DNA from: a bacterium
GTDB lineage: Bacteria; Pseudomonadota; Alphaproteobacteria; Rhizobiales; Aestuariivirgaceae
Assembly (NCBI GenBank): GCA_022842165.1
Contig: JALHQC010000017.1
Span: 1 to 64,000, forward strand
Length of the DNA: 64,000 nucleotides
Reading direction: 5' to 3'
Made by a program: the position numbers and the translations under genes. Under the pieces are notes generated by a model. That model ran no database searches and was not told the origin of the DNA. It saw nothing but the letters and a program-made list of their open reading frames with translations. Below are positions 15,689 to 24,912 of the stretch, in pieces (the first letter of the stretch is position 1; the number at the start of each line of letters is the position of its first letter).

Positions 15689-18031
15689 CTATGGCGACGT
15701 TGCGGCAACCGCCTGAAACACGAATTCGCTGCCCGGCTCGTCCCCCGCCCGCGCGATGCGGCTGAAGCCCGGCGTCTGGCCCTCGGTCAGGGCATTGGCG
15801 GCGGAAATCACTGCGGGCTTCACCTTCTGCTCGAACAATTCGCTCGCCGTGAAGGTCCTGTCCGGCATCGACTGCAAGGCTTCGATCAGTGCTTTCGCAA
15901 ATACCGAATGCGCGCCGCCCCCGCCATCCTCGACGGGCTCTTCCCCGCCCGATGCCATCAACTGCCGCGATTTCAGCCGCGATGCCTTGGCGAGATAGCG
16001 TTCGCGGGCTTCGGCTCCCGGCCCCTCACCACTGCTCCCGCGCGACAGACCGCCCGCATAGCAGGAATCGGAAATCACCAGCACCGAAGCCGCGTTCATG
16101 CGCTTCAGCGCGGTGGTGATCTCATGTGCTTCCACCCATGTGAAATCGGCACCCGCCTCGCCATCGGCGGGAACCCAGAACGCGCCCAAATCGGGATCAT
16201 TCTCGCCATGGCCGGCATAATAGATCAGCAATTGGTCTTCCGCCGTCAGCCTGCGGCGCAGCTGGAACAGCGCCTGTTCGATCTGTGCCTTGGTGGCATC
16301 TTTCAGGAACAGGTCCAGCGGCGCGTCGCCCGTGTCGAGCCGCGTCAGAAAGCCGAAGCGCTCGCGCAGCACGCTTGCCACTGCCTCGGCATCGGCAAAG
16401 GGCGTACGAAGCGGCTGAAACGCGGGATCGGCATAATTCTGGTTGGCGATCACCAGCGCGATCTTCCGCGCCGGAGAGGCAATGACCGGCTCAGCAGGCT
16501 TGTCGCGCAAGCGCAACTCGCCGGTAGCCAGCGTCTCGTAATTGGCGCCCAGCACGCGCAGCGCCACGGCAAATTTCGAGCCCGCATCGCTCACATCGCC
16601 ACGGAACTGCCCGTTGGCATCAACCGGCACGAGATTGCCGTCGATGATCGCCATCTGCGCCCTGGCGCCGCCGGTGTAGCGCGCCACCACGCTCAGCACT
16701 TCCTCCTCGATGGCGGCGGCACCGCGCTTTGGGCTGGGTGAAATGATCTCGATGCCGCCATCGGTCTTCTGCAGCGGCACCGCGCGCGGCGCCAGAAAGG
16801 CGAGGTCGGGGTTTGAAGCCTGAAACAACGGGTCCTGCTTCTGGGCTTCCGGACGCTTGCTGTTCGCCTCTCCGAAAGAGCGCGCGATGACCAGCGCCAT
16901 TTCGCGGAACCTGATCGAACTGTTCTTCCGCAACGCCTCCGCCACCCGGAAGATCAATGCGCCCAGCGGCTTTCCATCAGCCCCTTGCGGATATTCATAG
17001 GCCTCGCTGTCGACATTCGCTGCATAGAGCACGGCATAATCGCCGGTTCCGAACAGTGCCACCGGCTCGCGCTCGCTCGCCTCATCCTGGATCGGCGGAA
17101 AGCCGTTGTATTCGAGCATCGCCGAACCGCTGGCCGCCCAGGCGGGTGCGGCGGCGGCCTGCGTCTGCAAGGCGTAGAGTTCGCCCGAGGCAGCCAGCCG
17201 GGTATCGATGACCAGGAACGCATCGGCACCGCGATTGCGGATTCGCGTAACGAAGTTCGAGACGTCAGCCGCACTCACTCCGGCCAAATGCTGCAGCGTA
17301 CCGCTGCTCGATGCCTTGCTGCCGCTGCCGATCAGCACATGAAGCCGGTTTCCCGGTGCAAAGGCCGTCGTGGGCTGCGACATGTAGAGCCACTGCCTGC
17401 TGGCCCAGCCTATTCCCTCGCTCACCGAGGCGAGATAATCCGCACGGGGCTCCGGCGCCTGCAGTTCGCTGCAGATCCGTTGCGCCTCGCCCGCTGCCGG
17501 CGCGGCGCAGAACGCTTCTGCAAAACCATTGTAGTCGAACCATTCCTGCGGATAGACCGTGCCCCAGCCGGTGTAGATGAGAACGACCTGATCGTTCTCG
17601 CGCAGGCACGCCAGAGGCTTTGCCATTGCGGCAAGCATGCCTTTCCGGTCCGCCGCATCGCCTTGCGAAATTGAAATGAATTCCTGGGCGATCCCGCGAT
17701 CCGCCATCACCTGCGTCATCAGCTGAATATCGTTTGGCGGACCCTGGAGCCTCGTCAGGCCTTCGATTTCAGTCGGCCCCAGCATCACGCCGAAAACGCT
17801 CGGGCCTGTACCTGTCCGCGCCGGGCAGGCCGTCGTAGCACCGCTTGCCGCCACCTCGAAACGCTCGGCTGGCGCCGCAAGCACCGGCGCATGGCTTGCC
17901 ATGTATGTGGGCATGTAAGCGTAGAGCGCCTGATAGCAGGACGCTTCGCAGCTTGGCGGCAGTACTTCGGTGCCGGCCATTGCCGCCCCGCCCAGCAGAC
18001 TGGCGGCTATCGTTGCGGCGGCAATCTTCAT
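15689..18031 (-). CDS. Exported caspase-like protein with an inactive second caspase fold
   Basis: I set the start at 18031, where MKIAAATIAASLLGGAAMAG forms a signal peptide; the longer frame is antisense to cysK. The 780-residue product ends in an active-looking C14 domain (about 522-760) with histidine 608 (LLIYYAGHGEN) and cysteine 657 (LVISDSCYAGG). The N-terminal half repeats the fold in degraded form: LQGPPNDIQLMTQVMADRG, then VVLIYTGWGT with tryptophan 156 in place of histidine, and FLVIDTRLAASG with arginine 278 in place of cysteine. An Ig-like or beta linker lies between. It resembles the plus-strand caspase across the locus and is probably the first gene of a four-gene unit. Confidence 0.8.
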   Translation of the reverse strand: MKIAAATIAASLLGGAAMAGTEVLPPSCEASCYQALYAYMPTYMASHAPVLAAPAERFEVAASGATTACPARTGTGPSVFGVMLGPTEIEGLTRLQGPPNDIQLMTQVMADRGIAQEFISISQGDAADRKGMLAAMAKPLACLRENDQVVLIYTGWGTVYPQEWFDYNGFAEAFCAAPAAGEAQRICSELQAPEPRADYLASVSEGIGWASRQWLYMSQPTTAFAPGNRLHVLIGSGSKASSSGTLQHLAGVSAADVSNFVTRIRNRGADAFLVIDTRLAASGELYALQTQAAAAPAWAASGSAMLEYNGFPPIQDEASEREPVALFGTGDYAVLYAANVDSEAYEYPQGADGKPLGALIFRVAEALRKNSSIRFREMALVIARSFGEANSKRPEAQKQDPLFQASNPDLAFLAPRAVPLQKTDGGIEIISPSPKRGAAAIEEEVLSVVARYTGGARAQMAIIDGNLVPVDANGQFRGDVSDAGSKFAVALRVLGANYETLATGELRLRDKPAEPVIASPARKIALVIANQNYADPAFQPLRTPFADAEAVASVLRERFGFLTRLDTGDAPLDLFLKDATKAQIEQALFQLRRRLTAEDQLLIYYAGHGENDPDLGAFWVPADGEAGADFTWVEAHEITTALKRMNAASVLVISDSCYAGGLSRGSSGEGPGAEARERYLAKASRLKSRQLMASGGEEPVEDGGGGAHSVFAKALIEALQSMPDRTFTASELFEQKVKPAVISAANALTEGQTPGFSRIARAGDEPGSEFVFQAVAATSP

Positions 18032-18235
18032 CCTGTCGCCTGAAAAACAATGGCGCGCTCCGCCTATCGGCCAGATCATCTGGAAGAGGCCCACAAAAAC
18101 CGCGCCTGTTTGATGCATGACAATATCTTCGTCCCCGCTTCCGGGCTTTTGTGGGGCAGAAGCGCCGCCTTGGTCAAGACAGGGCTGACGCCACCGCATT
18201 TGACGGAAGGTGCCCGGCTGGGGCATGTCTAGGAC

Positions 18236-19261
18236 ATGGATATCAAGCAAAACGTCATCGCCGCCATCGGCAACACGCCGCTCATCAAGCTTCGCAGGGC
18301 CTCGGAGCTGACGGGCTGCACCATCCTCGGCAAGGCCGAGTTCATGAACCCCGGTCAGTCGGTGAAAGACCGCGCCGCCCTCTTCATCATTCAGGATGCC
18401 GTGGCGCGCGGCGAATTGAAACCCGGCGGCACCATTGTCGAAGGCACGGCCGGTAACACCGGCATCGGCCTCACCGTCGTTGCGAATGCCATGGGCTTCA
18501 GGTCGGTCATTGTCATTCCGAACACCCAGAGCCAGGAGAAGAAGGACGCGCTCCGCCAGCTTGGCGCCGAACTCGTGGAAATTCCTGCCGTTCCCTACAA
18601 GAACCCCAACAACTACGTGAAATACTCGGGCCGCCTTGCGAAGGCGATGGGCGCGGTCTGGGCGAACCAGTTCGACAATGTGGCAAACCGCCAGGCCCAT
18701 ATCGAAACCACCGCACCTGAAATCTGGGCACAAACCGATGGCATGGTTGATGCCTTCGTGGCCGCGGTCGGCTCCGGCGGCACGCTCGCCGGCGTGTCGA
18801 TGGGCCTGAAGGACCGTAACCGGAACATCAGGATCGCACTGGCAGACCCGATGGGCGCCGCTCTCTACAACTATTACAAGCACGGTGAGCTGAAGTCCGA
18901 AGGCTCCTCCATCACCGAAGGCATCGGCCAGGGCCGCATCACCGCGAACCTAGAGGGCGCCATCGTCGACGACGCCTTCCAGATCCCCGATTCGGAAGCG
19001 ATCCCGGTGACCTTTGATCTTCTAGAACACGAAGGTCTTTGCATGGGCGGGTCGACGGGCGTCAACGTTGCCGGCGCCATCCGCATGGCAAGGCAACTGG
19101 GGCCGGGCCATACGATTGTGACCATCCTGTGCGACTACGGCACGCGCTATGCGTCCAAGCTTTTCAACCCCGCTTTCCTGCGTGAGAAGAATCTCCCCGT
19201 TCCGGCATGGCTGGAAAAGACGCCTAACGTACCGGACGTGAGCGAAGAGGTCCCCGCGTGA
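18236..19261 (+). CDS. cysK: Cysteine synthase A
   Basis: O-acetylserine (thiol)-lyase, a PLP enzyme making cysteine from O-acetylserine and sulfide. The 341-residue sequence shows the PLP lysine 44 in FMNPGQSVKDR, the substrate loop EGTAGNTGIG, and the phosphate-binding loop VGSGGTLAG. Length is slightly above the usual 310-325 owing to a C-terminal extension. It starts an operon with alaX and sseA through four-base stop-start overlaps, so cysteine formation, alanyl-tRNA editing and sulfur transfer are co-expressed. AGGAC is adjacent to the ATG, a poor ribosome site, so the start is likely but not certain. Confidence 0.93.
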   Translation: MDIKQNVIAAIGNTPLIKLRRASELTGCTILGKAEFMNPGQSVKDRAALFIIQDAVARGELKPGGTIVEGTAGNTGIGLTVVANAMGFRSVIVIPNTQSQEKKDALRQLGAELVEIPAVPYKNPNNYVKYSGRLAKAMGAVWANQFDNVANRQAHIETTAPEIWAQTDGMVDAFVAAVGSGGTLAGVSMGLKDRNRNIRIALADPMGAALYNYYKHGELKSEGSSITEGIGQGRITANLEGAIVDDAFQIPDSEAIPVTFDLLEHEGLCMGGSTGVNVAGAIRMARQLGPGHTIVTILCDYGTRYASKLFNPAFLREKNLPVPAWLEKTPNVPDVSEEVPA

Positions 19262-19974
19262 CGGCGCTGCTGTTCCGCGATGACGCCGAGCTGAAATCCT
19301 GCGAGGCCACTGTCATCGCCATCAATGAGCGCGGTGGCATCGTGCTGGACCGCACAGTCTTCTACGCCACCGCCGGCGGCCAGCCGGGCGACAAGGGCCG
19401 GGTGATCTGGAACGGCAGCGAGACGGTCATCGCCACCACCATTTACGACGAGTCGAAGAACGTCGTGCATGTGCCGGCCGGAACGGGTGCATTGCCGCCC
19501 ATTGGCGCGACGGTGACGGCGGAACTCGACTGGGCCAGCCGCAACCGCAATATGCGCGCCCATACCATGATGCACCTGCTCTGCGCTTCCGTACCTTTTC
19601 CCGTCACCGGAGGTGCGATCGGTGAAGACGGCGGCCGCATCGATTTCGACATTCCCGAAGGCCAGATTCCGGACAAGGCGGAACTGGCGTCGCGCATCAA
19701 TCGTCTGATCACGGAGGATCATCCCGTTTCCTACCGCTGGATCACCGATCAGGAAATGGCCGAAAACCAGCACCTGATCCGCACCATGTCGGTGAAACCG
19801 CCAATGGGCTCAGGCTCCGTGCGCCTGGTCATGATCGGCGAGAACGGCAAGGTCGATCTCCAGCCCTGTGGCGGAACCCATGCGAAGTCGACAGCGGCAA
19901 TCGGCCCCGTCGCGGTTGCGAAAATCGAGAACAAGGGCAGGATCAACCGCCGCATCAGACTGGTGTTCGCATGA
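19258..19974 (+). CDS. Alanyl-tRNA editing protein AlaX
   Basis: Stand-alone trans-editing hydrolase that clears mischarged Ser- or Gly-tRNA-Ala. The 238-residue sequence has the TATAGGQPGD-like motif (FYATAGGQPGDKG), the zinc site histidines 102 and 106 (AHTMMHLL), and CGGTH near residue 206, as in the editing domain of AlaRS (AlaX-II type). The ATG overlaps the cysK stop by four bases. No catalytic synthetase domain is present. Confidence 0.9.
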   Translation: MTALLFRDDAELKSCEATVIAINERGGIVLDRTVFYATAGGQPGDKGRVIWNGSETVIATTIYDESKNVVHVPAGTGALPPIGATVTAELDWASRNRNMRAHTMMHLLCASVPFPVTGGAIGEDGGRIDFDIPEGQIPDKAELASRINRLITEDHPVSYRWITDQEMAENQHLIRTMSVKPPMGSGSVRLVMIGENGKVDLQPCGGTHAKSTAAIGPVAVAKIENKGRINRRIRLVFA

Positions 19975-20816
19975 GCAACGACCTCGTCTCCACCGCATGG
20001 CTCGAGGCCCATCTCGACTCGCCCGATATCGCCATCATCGATGCATCGTGGCACCTTCCCGCGGCGAAGCGCGATGCGAGGGCCGAGTTCCTTGAGAGCC
20101 GCATTCCCGGCGCGCAGTTCTTCGACATCGACGAGTTGTCGGACACGGCCACCGCCCTGCCCCACATGCTGCCGAGCCCGGAGAAGTTTTCATCCCGCAT
20201 GCGGAAGCTTGGCATCGGCGATGGCAAGCGGGTGATCGCCTATGATGCCGCTGGCCTGTTCTCCGCCGCCCGTGCCTGGTGGATGTTCAAGGTCTTCGGC
20301 CACGAGGACGTGGCAATCCTCGATGGCGGCCTGCCAAAATGGAAATCCGAATCCCGTCCACTGGAGGATGGCCCCGCGAACAAGCCTCAGGAGCGCCACT
20401 TCACCGCGCGCTACCGTTCCATGATGGTGAGGGACCAGAAGGACGTGGCCGCAGCGCTGAAATCCGGTACGGCACAGCTAGCCGATGCAAGGTCAGGCAC
20501 GAGATTCCGGGGCGAGGAGGCGGAACCCCGTGCGCATGTTCGCGCGGGCCATATGCCGGGTGCCAGAAACGTCCATTACGCATCGTTGCTGAAGCCCGAC
20601 GGCACGCTGAAATCCCCCGCCGAGATCGAAACCGTCTTCGCTGCGGCAGGTGTCGATCTTTCCAAGCCCGTCATCACCTCCTGCGGTTCAGGGATCACTG
20701 CCGCCATCCTCACGCTGGGCCTGACACTGATCGGCGCCCGCAACCACGCTCTCTATGATGGCTCATGGACCGAGTGGGGCGGCAATCCGGACGCGCCAGT
20801 CGTGCGAGGTCCCTAG
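19971..20816 (+). CDS. sseA: 3-mercaptopyruvate sulfurtransferase
   Basis: Two-domain rhodanese of 281 residues. The second domain carries the active-site cysteine 238 in the loop CGSGIT, which is the mercaptopyruvate-type rather than thiosulfate-type loop. The first domain is inactive, as usual. Its ATG overlaps the alaX stop by four bases. Role: sulfur transfer from cysteine-derived mercaptopyruvate, in keeping with the cysK operon. Its end overlaps the convergent toxin gene by four bases. Confidence 0.92.
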   Translation: MSNDLVSTAWLEAHLDSPDIAIIDASWHLPAAKRDARAEFLESRIPGAQFFDIDELSDTATALPHMLPSPEKFSSRMRKLGIGDGKRVIAYDAAGLFSAARAWWMFKVFGHEDVAILDGGLPKWKSESRPLEDGPANKPQERHFTARYRSMMVRDQKDVAAALKSGTAQLADARSGTRFRGEEAEPRAHVRAGHMPGARNVHYASLLKPDGTLKSPAEIETVFAAAGVDLSKPVITSCGSGITAAILTLGLTLIGARNHALYDGSWTEWGGNPDAPVVRGP

Positions 20817-21193
20817 CCCCTGGCGACCGAAGACCGCAGCCAATCAGCCAACTGCGCTTCACTGACCTCACCTGCTGCCAGACCGTAGATCATCGCGACG
20901 ATCATGGGTTCATCGAAAGCAACCTTGATGTCGTTGAGGGCAAGAAATACGACGGCGCTCAATGCTCCGGTCCGCTTGTTGCCATCGACGAAGGGATAGT
21001 TTTTCACTATCCCGGCGCAGTAGGCGGCCGCCAGGTAAAAAGCGTCGGCCTCGGGTACATAGGCATCGATGTTTTCTGGACGTGTTAAGGCGTTCAGCAA
21101 CAGGCCTTCGTCGCGCGTGCCGTCAGCACCGCCGAAACGAGCAAGGGATTCACGGTGGAAGGCCTCCATCATGCCGCTTGTGAGCCAGAGCAC
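20813..21193 (-). CDS. Doc/Fic-family toxin with altered catalytic motif
   Basis: The 126-residue protein matches death-on-curing toxins in size and layout (RDEGLLLNALTRPEN, FYLAAAYCAGIVKN). The Fic core reads NYPFVDGNKRT, so the usual histidine of HPFxDGNKR is a tyrosine; the codon is TAT on reading the minus strand. Doc-type toxins phosphorylate elongation factor Tu using that histidine in related Fic chemistry, so activity may be lost or changed. It starts with GTG, 8 nt after the antitoxin stop. The gene overlaps sseA convergently at its end. Confidence 0.85.
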   Translation of the reverse strand: MLWLTSGMMEAFHRESLARFGGADGTRDEGLLLNALTRPENIDAYVPEADAFYLAAAYCAGIVKNYPFVDGNKRTGALSAVVFLALNDIKVAFDEPMIVAMIYGLAAGEVSEAQLADWLRSSVARG

Positions 21194-21201
21194 CGGGAAA
21201 T

Positions 21202-21426
21202 CTATTCCACCAGTTTTTTCATTGCGTTGGGGTAAGTCCGCATGAAATCGCGCGCTGCCTCGACAGCCTTGTCGAAGTTCGCGTCGTAAGGCGTGATTTC
21301 ATATCCGCGAGGAGTGCGCACGGCATACACCTTGTCCCCCTCGCCTAGGCCCAGATCCCTGGCAATGTCTGAAATTGTGAGGCTCAGCGAATTGCCGACC
21401 TTGCGGATTATCAGAGGCTTGTTCAT
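21202..21426 (-). CDS. AbrB/MazE-type antitoxin
   Basis: The 74-residue protein opens with a swapped-hairpin AbrB domain (IRKVGNSLSLTISDIARDLG, then GDKVYAVRTPRGYEITPYD) followed by a short helical tail that would bind the toxin. It is the first gene of the pair and is preceded by a perfect 16-bp palindrome, so it probably represses its own promoter. AbrB antitoxins are usually paired with PemK/MazF or Doc-like toxins; Doc more often has a Phd partner. Confidence 0.85.
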   Translation of the reverse strand: MNKPLIIRKVGNSLSLTISDIARDLGLGEGDKVYAVRTPRGYEITPYDANFDKAVEAARDFMRTYPNAMKKLVE

Positions 21427-21430
21427 CTCA

Positions 21431-21446
21431 CTGTATAATTATACAG
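21431..21446. promoter_or_regulatory. Palindromic operator and likely -10 of the toxin-antitoxin operon
   Basis: CTGTATAATTATACAG is a perfect 16-bp palindrome starting 4 bases upstream of the antitoxin ATG. It contains TATAAT on both strands, so operator and -10 box coincide. Autoregulation by the antitoxin or complex is the obvious reading. Confidence 0.75.
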
Positions 21447-21465
21447 ACGTACTAACAATATCAAG

Positions 21466-22476
21466 TCACCTCACCGGCGGCGCATAGAGCAGCCCGCCGG
21501 CATTCCACTGGGCGTTGATCCCGCGTTCGATGGCGAGCGGTGTTTCGGTGCCAAGGTTGCGGTTGAAGATGTCGGCGTAGTTGCCAACGGCCTTCACGGC
21601 CCGCAGTGCCCATTCGGCATCAAGCCCCAGGTCGGTGCCAAAACTCCCCTCGGCACCCAGCAGCCGGCGGATGTTGGGCTTGCGGCTCGTAGCCTTCAAC
21701 TCATCGGCGCCCGCCGCGGTCACTTCCAGTTCCTCGGCATTGATCAGCGCAAACAGCGTCCAGCGCACGATGTTGAACCACTGCTCATCACCCTGCCGCA
21801 CCATAGGCCCGAGCGGCTCCTTCGAGATGACGTCCGTCAGCACGGCGCTGTCGTCGGGGTTCGCCAGCCGCAGCCGCACGGCATAAAGCTGCGAGAGATC
21901 GGCCGTGTAGGTGTCGCACTTTCCCTCGTCGAAGGCCTTCACCAGATCGTCGAGCTTGTCGAAGGTCACCGGCGAGAAGGTCATCTCCTTCTCGCGGAAG
22001 AAATCCTCCACATTGGCCTGTGTGGTGGTGCCAGACAAAAAGCAGATCGCGGCACCGGTGAGGTTGAGCGCCGAGGTGACGCCCAGCAGCTTCTTCACGA
22101 TGAAGCCCTGCCCGTCATGATAGGAGACACCCACGAAGCGCAGCGGCAGCTTCGTCTCGCGTTCCATCGTCCATGTGGTGTTGCGCGCCAGAAGATCGAT
22201 GGCGCCGCTCTTCAGCTTCTCGAAACGTTCCTGCGCGTTGACGGGCACGAACTCTACCGCATTGCCATCGCCCAGCGTGGCCGCCGCCACCGCGCGGCAG
22301 AAATCGACGTCGAAACCCGCCCATGCGCCATCCGCCGCCTTCGCTGCAAAACCCTGAAGGCCAGGATTGACGCCGCACAGCAGCTTGCCGCGCGCCTTCA
22401 CATCGTCCAGCGTTGCGGCGCTCGCGGCGATCGCCATTGCGCAGAGAAAACCCATCGAGGCCAGCAGCCGCTTCAT
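21466..22476 (-). CDS. Periplasmic amino-acid-binding protein, second copy (AapJ-like)
   Basis: The 336-residue protein has a signal peptide (MKRLLASMGFLCAMAIAASA) and a solute-binding family 3 fold of the AapJ type (LCGVNPGLQGFAA, VDFCRAVAAATLGDG, RNTTWTMERETKLPL, ISKEPLGPMVRQGDEQW). It follows the ATPase gene by 59 bases at the distal end of the operon whose first gene is another AapJ protein, and is clearly a diverged paralogue (about half the residues seem shared by eye). The start was chosen at MKRLLAS because the longer frame lacks a signal peptide. Confidence 0.88.
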   Translation of the reverse strand: MKRLLASMGFLCAMAIAASAATLDDVKARGKLLCGVNPGLQGFAAKAADGAWAGFDVDFCRAVAAATLGDGNAVEFVPVNAQERFEKLKSGAIDLLARNTTWTMERETKLPLRFVGVSYHDGQGFIVKKLLGVTSALNLTGAAICFLSGTTTQANVEDFFREKEMTFSPVTFDKLDDLVKAFDEGKCDTYTADLSQLYAVRLRLANPDDSAVLTDVISKEPLGPMVRQGDEQWFNIVRWTLFALINAEELEVTAAGADELKATSRKPNIRRLLGAEGSFGTDLGLDAEWALRAVKAVGNYADIFNRNLGTETPLAIERGINAQWNAGGLLYAPPVR

Positions 22477-22535
22477 GATCCGATTCCCGTTGGCGTTGTG
22501 AGAAATCCTAGACCCTGAACTGCTCGCTGCCAAGC

Positions 22536-23303
<768 letters not shown>

Positions 23304-23306
23304 GGC

Positions 23307-24911
23307 TTACCTCTTGTGTCCGGTGTTGAGCCTGCGCTCGGTGTACATGGAGTATCGCGACATGCTGAAACAGAAGATCCAGTACATCGCGGCCAATGCG
23401 AAATAGCCGGTCGGCACCGAACTGGGCGTCGCCCAGGTCGAATCCTTCAACCCCGCCCGTACGATACCCAAGAGGTCGAACAGCCCGATGATCGAGACGA
23501 GCGTCGTATCCTTGAACAGGCTGATGAAGTTGCCGACGATATTGGGAATCGAAACCTTCAGCGCCTGCGGCAGGATGATCTTGTTCATCATCTGCCAGTA
23601 GGAAAGGCCAAGGGCCATGGCGCCCTCGTACTGGCCTTTGACGATCGCCTGCAATCCGGACCGTACCACTTCCGCCATATAGGCGGCCGAGAACAGCGCG
23701 ACGCCAATCAGTGCACGGAGCAATTTGTCGAACGTCACGCCTTCGGGAAGGAACAGCGGCAGCATGACGGACGAAAAGAACAGAACGGTGATCAGCGGCA
23801 CACCGCGGACCAGTTCGATGAAGGCCACGCAGAAGGCCTTGACCGCCGGCATGTCGGAGCGCCGCCCCAGCGCCAGCAGGATTCCGAGCGGCAGGGAGCA
23901 CACGATGCCGGTGACCGACACGACCAGTGTCAGCATCAGCCCGCCCCATTGCGATGTCTCGACCGGCACCAAGCCGAAATCGAAATCGAGAATCAGCATG
24001 GCGGCAAGAATGGAAAGCCCGATACCCACCCAGCCAAGGATGGTCCGCAAACCCATGGCGCCGCCAATCCGCAAGGTGTTGAAGATCGACAACCCGCCGC
24101 CAACGAAAATCAGGAGGCCCGCCACCGCATTAAGATAGGGAATTCCGACGATCCACTTCTCGACTGCGATCAGCACGCTTCCCAGCCAGCCGAAGCCATC
24201 GGCAACCAGCGTCAGCCCGAGGAAACCCGTGAGGCCGCCCATAATGCCGATCGCCGTGCCGAGGAAGAGCAGAACCAGCGCCGCAATCAGCGGCAGAAGA
24301 CCAAGCCCGATGGCAAAGAGACCGAAACGATTGCCCGCAGTTCCGTCTTCGAGACCCTTTACCACTATCGGCAGCACCGCGGTGGCCACCAGCAGCAAAG
24401 CCAGCACGGCGACATACGAAGCTGCCGAGAATCCGAAATTTCCGCCAGTCAGCAAGATCAGCGTCATCAGCGGAAATACCAGCAGCAGGAACAAGGAGTT
24501 CCACTTCTTGTATGGCACCGCCGGCATCAGCATCGGAACCAGCGCCACCGCCGCGACGATAAAGACGATGTTCACGCGCCAGCGTTGGTCGTGCGGATAG
24601 AAGCCATAGATCCATTGCGGAAACTTGTCGGCGATCATCGGCCAGCAGGCGCCCGTCACCTGGCCATCCGGCAGCAGGCAGGCCTGGCGATCGCTTCCGG
24701 ACCATATCGCCCTGAAGAACGCCCAGTCGATGATTCCCCACAGATACCAGGCGATGATGGCGCCAAGCGCCAGCGACATGATGCTGTTGAGCGGCGTCGA
24801 GAACAGGTTGGCGCGCAACCAGCCCTGCCAGCCCACCATGTTGGCGGGTGCTGGCAGCAGCGGCGCATCGGCTTCCCGCACGAAGGCGGGCGATTTGGCG
24901 TCCTCTGCCAT
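23307..24911 (-). CDS. aapM: AapM-like amino-acid ABC permease with a large membrane insertion
   Basis: The N-terminus (residues 1-160) and the C-terminal permease core (about 320-534, with EAA loop MALGLSYWQMMNKIILPQAL) match AapM. Between them, about residues 160-310, lies roughly 150 hydrophobic residues (VAVLALLLVATAVLPIVV, LLPLIAALVLLFLG, LLIFVGGGLSIF, ILGWVGIGLSILAAMLIL) that would add four to six membrane helices; AapM proteins I know are about 380-400 residues. It sits 1 base after aapQ. The insertion is in frame with no stop, so it is not an assembly break in reading frame. Confidence 0.88.
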   Translation of the reverse strand: MAEDAKSPAFVREADAPLLPAPANMVGWQGWLRANLFSTPLNSIMSLALGAIIAWYLWGIIDWAFFRAIWSGSDRQACLLPDGQVTGACWPMIADKFPQWIYGFYPHDQRWRVNIVFIVAAVALVPMLMPAVPYKKWNSLFLLLVFPLMTLILLTGGNFGFSAASYVAVLALLLVATAVLPIVVKGLEDGTAGNRFGLFAIGLGLLPLIAALVLLFLGTAIGIMGGLTGFLGLTLVADGFGWLGSVLIAVEKWIVGIPYLNAVAGLLIFVGGGLSIFNTLRIGGAMGLRTILGWVGIGLSILAAMLILDFDFGLVPVETSQWGGLMLTLVVSVTGIVCSLPLGILLALGRRSDMPAVKAFCVAFIELVRGVPLITVLFFSSVMLPLFLPEGVTFDKLLRALIGVALFSAAYMAEVVRSGLQAIVKGQYEGAMALGLSYWQMMNKIILPQALKVSIPNIVGNFISLFKDTTLVSIIGLFDLLGIVRAGLKDSTWATPSSVPTGYFALAAMYWIFCFSMSRYSMYTERRLNTGHKR

Positions 24912-24912
24912 G

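Noticed and set aside
18032-18883. N-terminal extension of the second caspase gene
   Set aside because: The extra frame is antisense to cysK, and a proper signal peptide starts at 18031.
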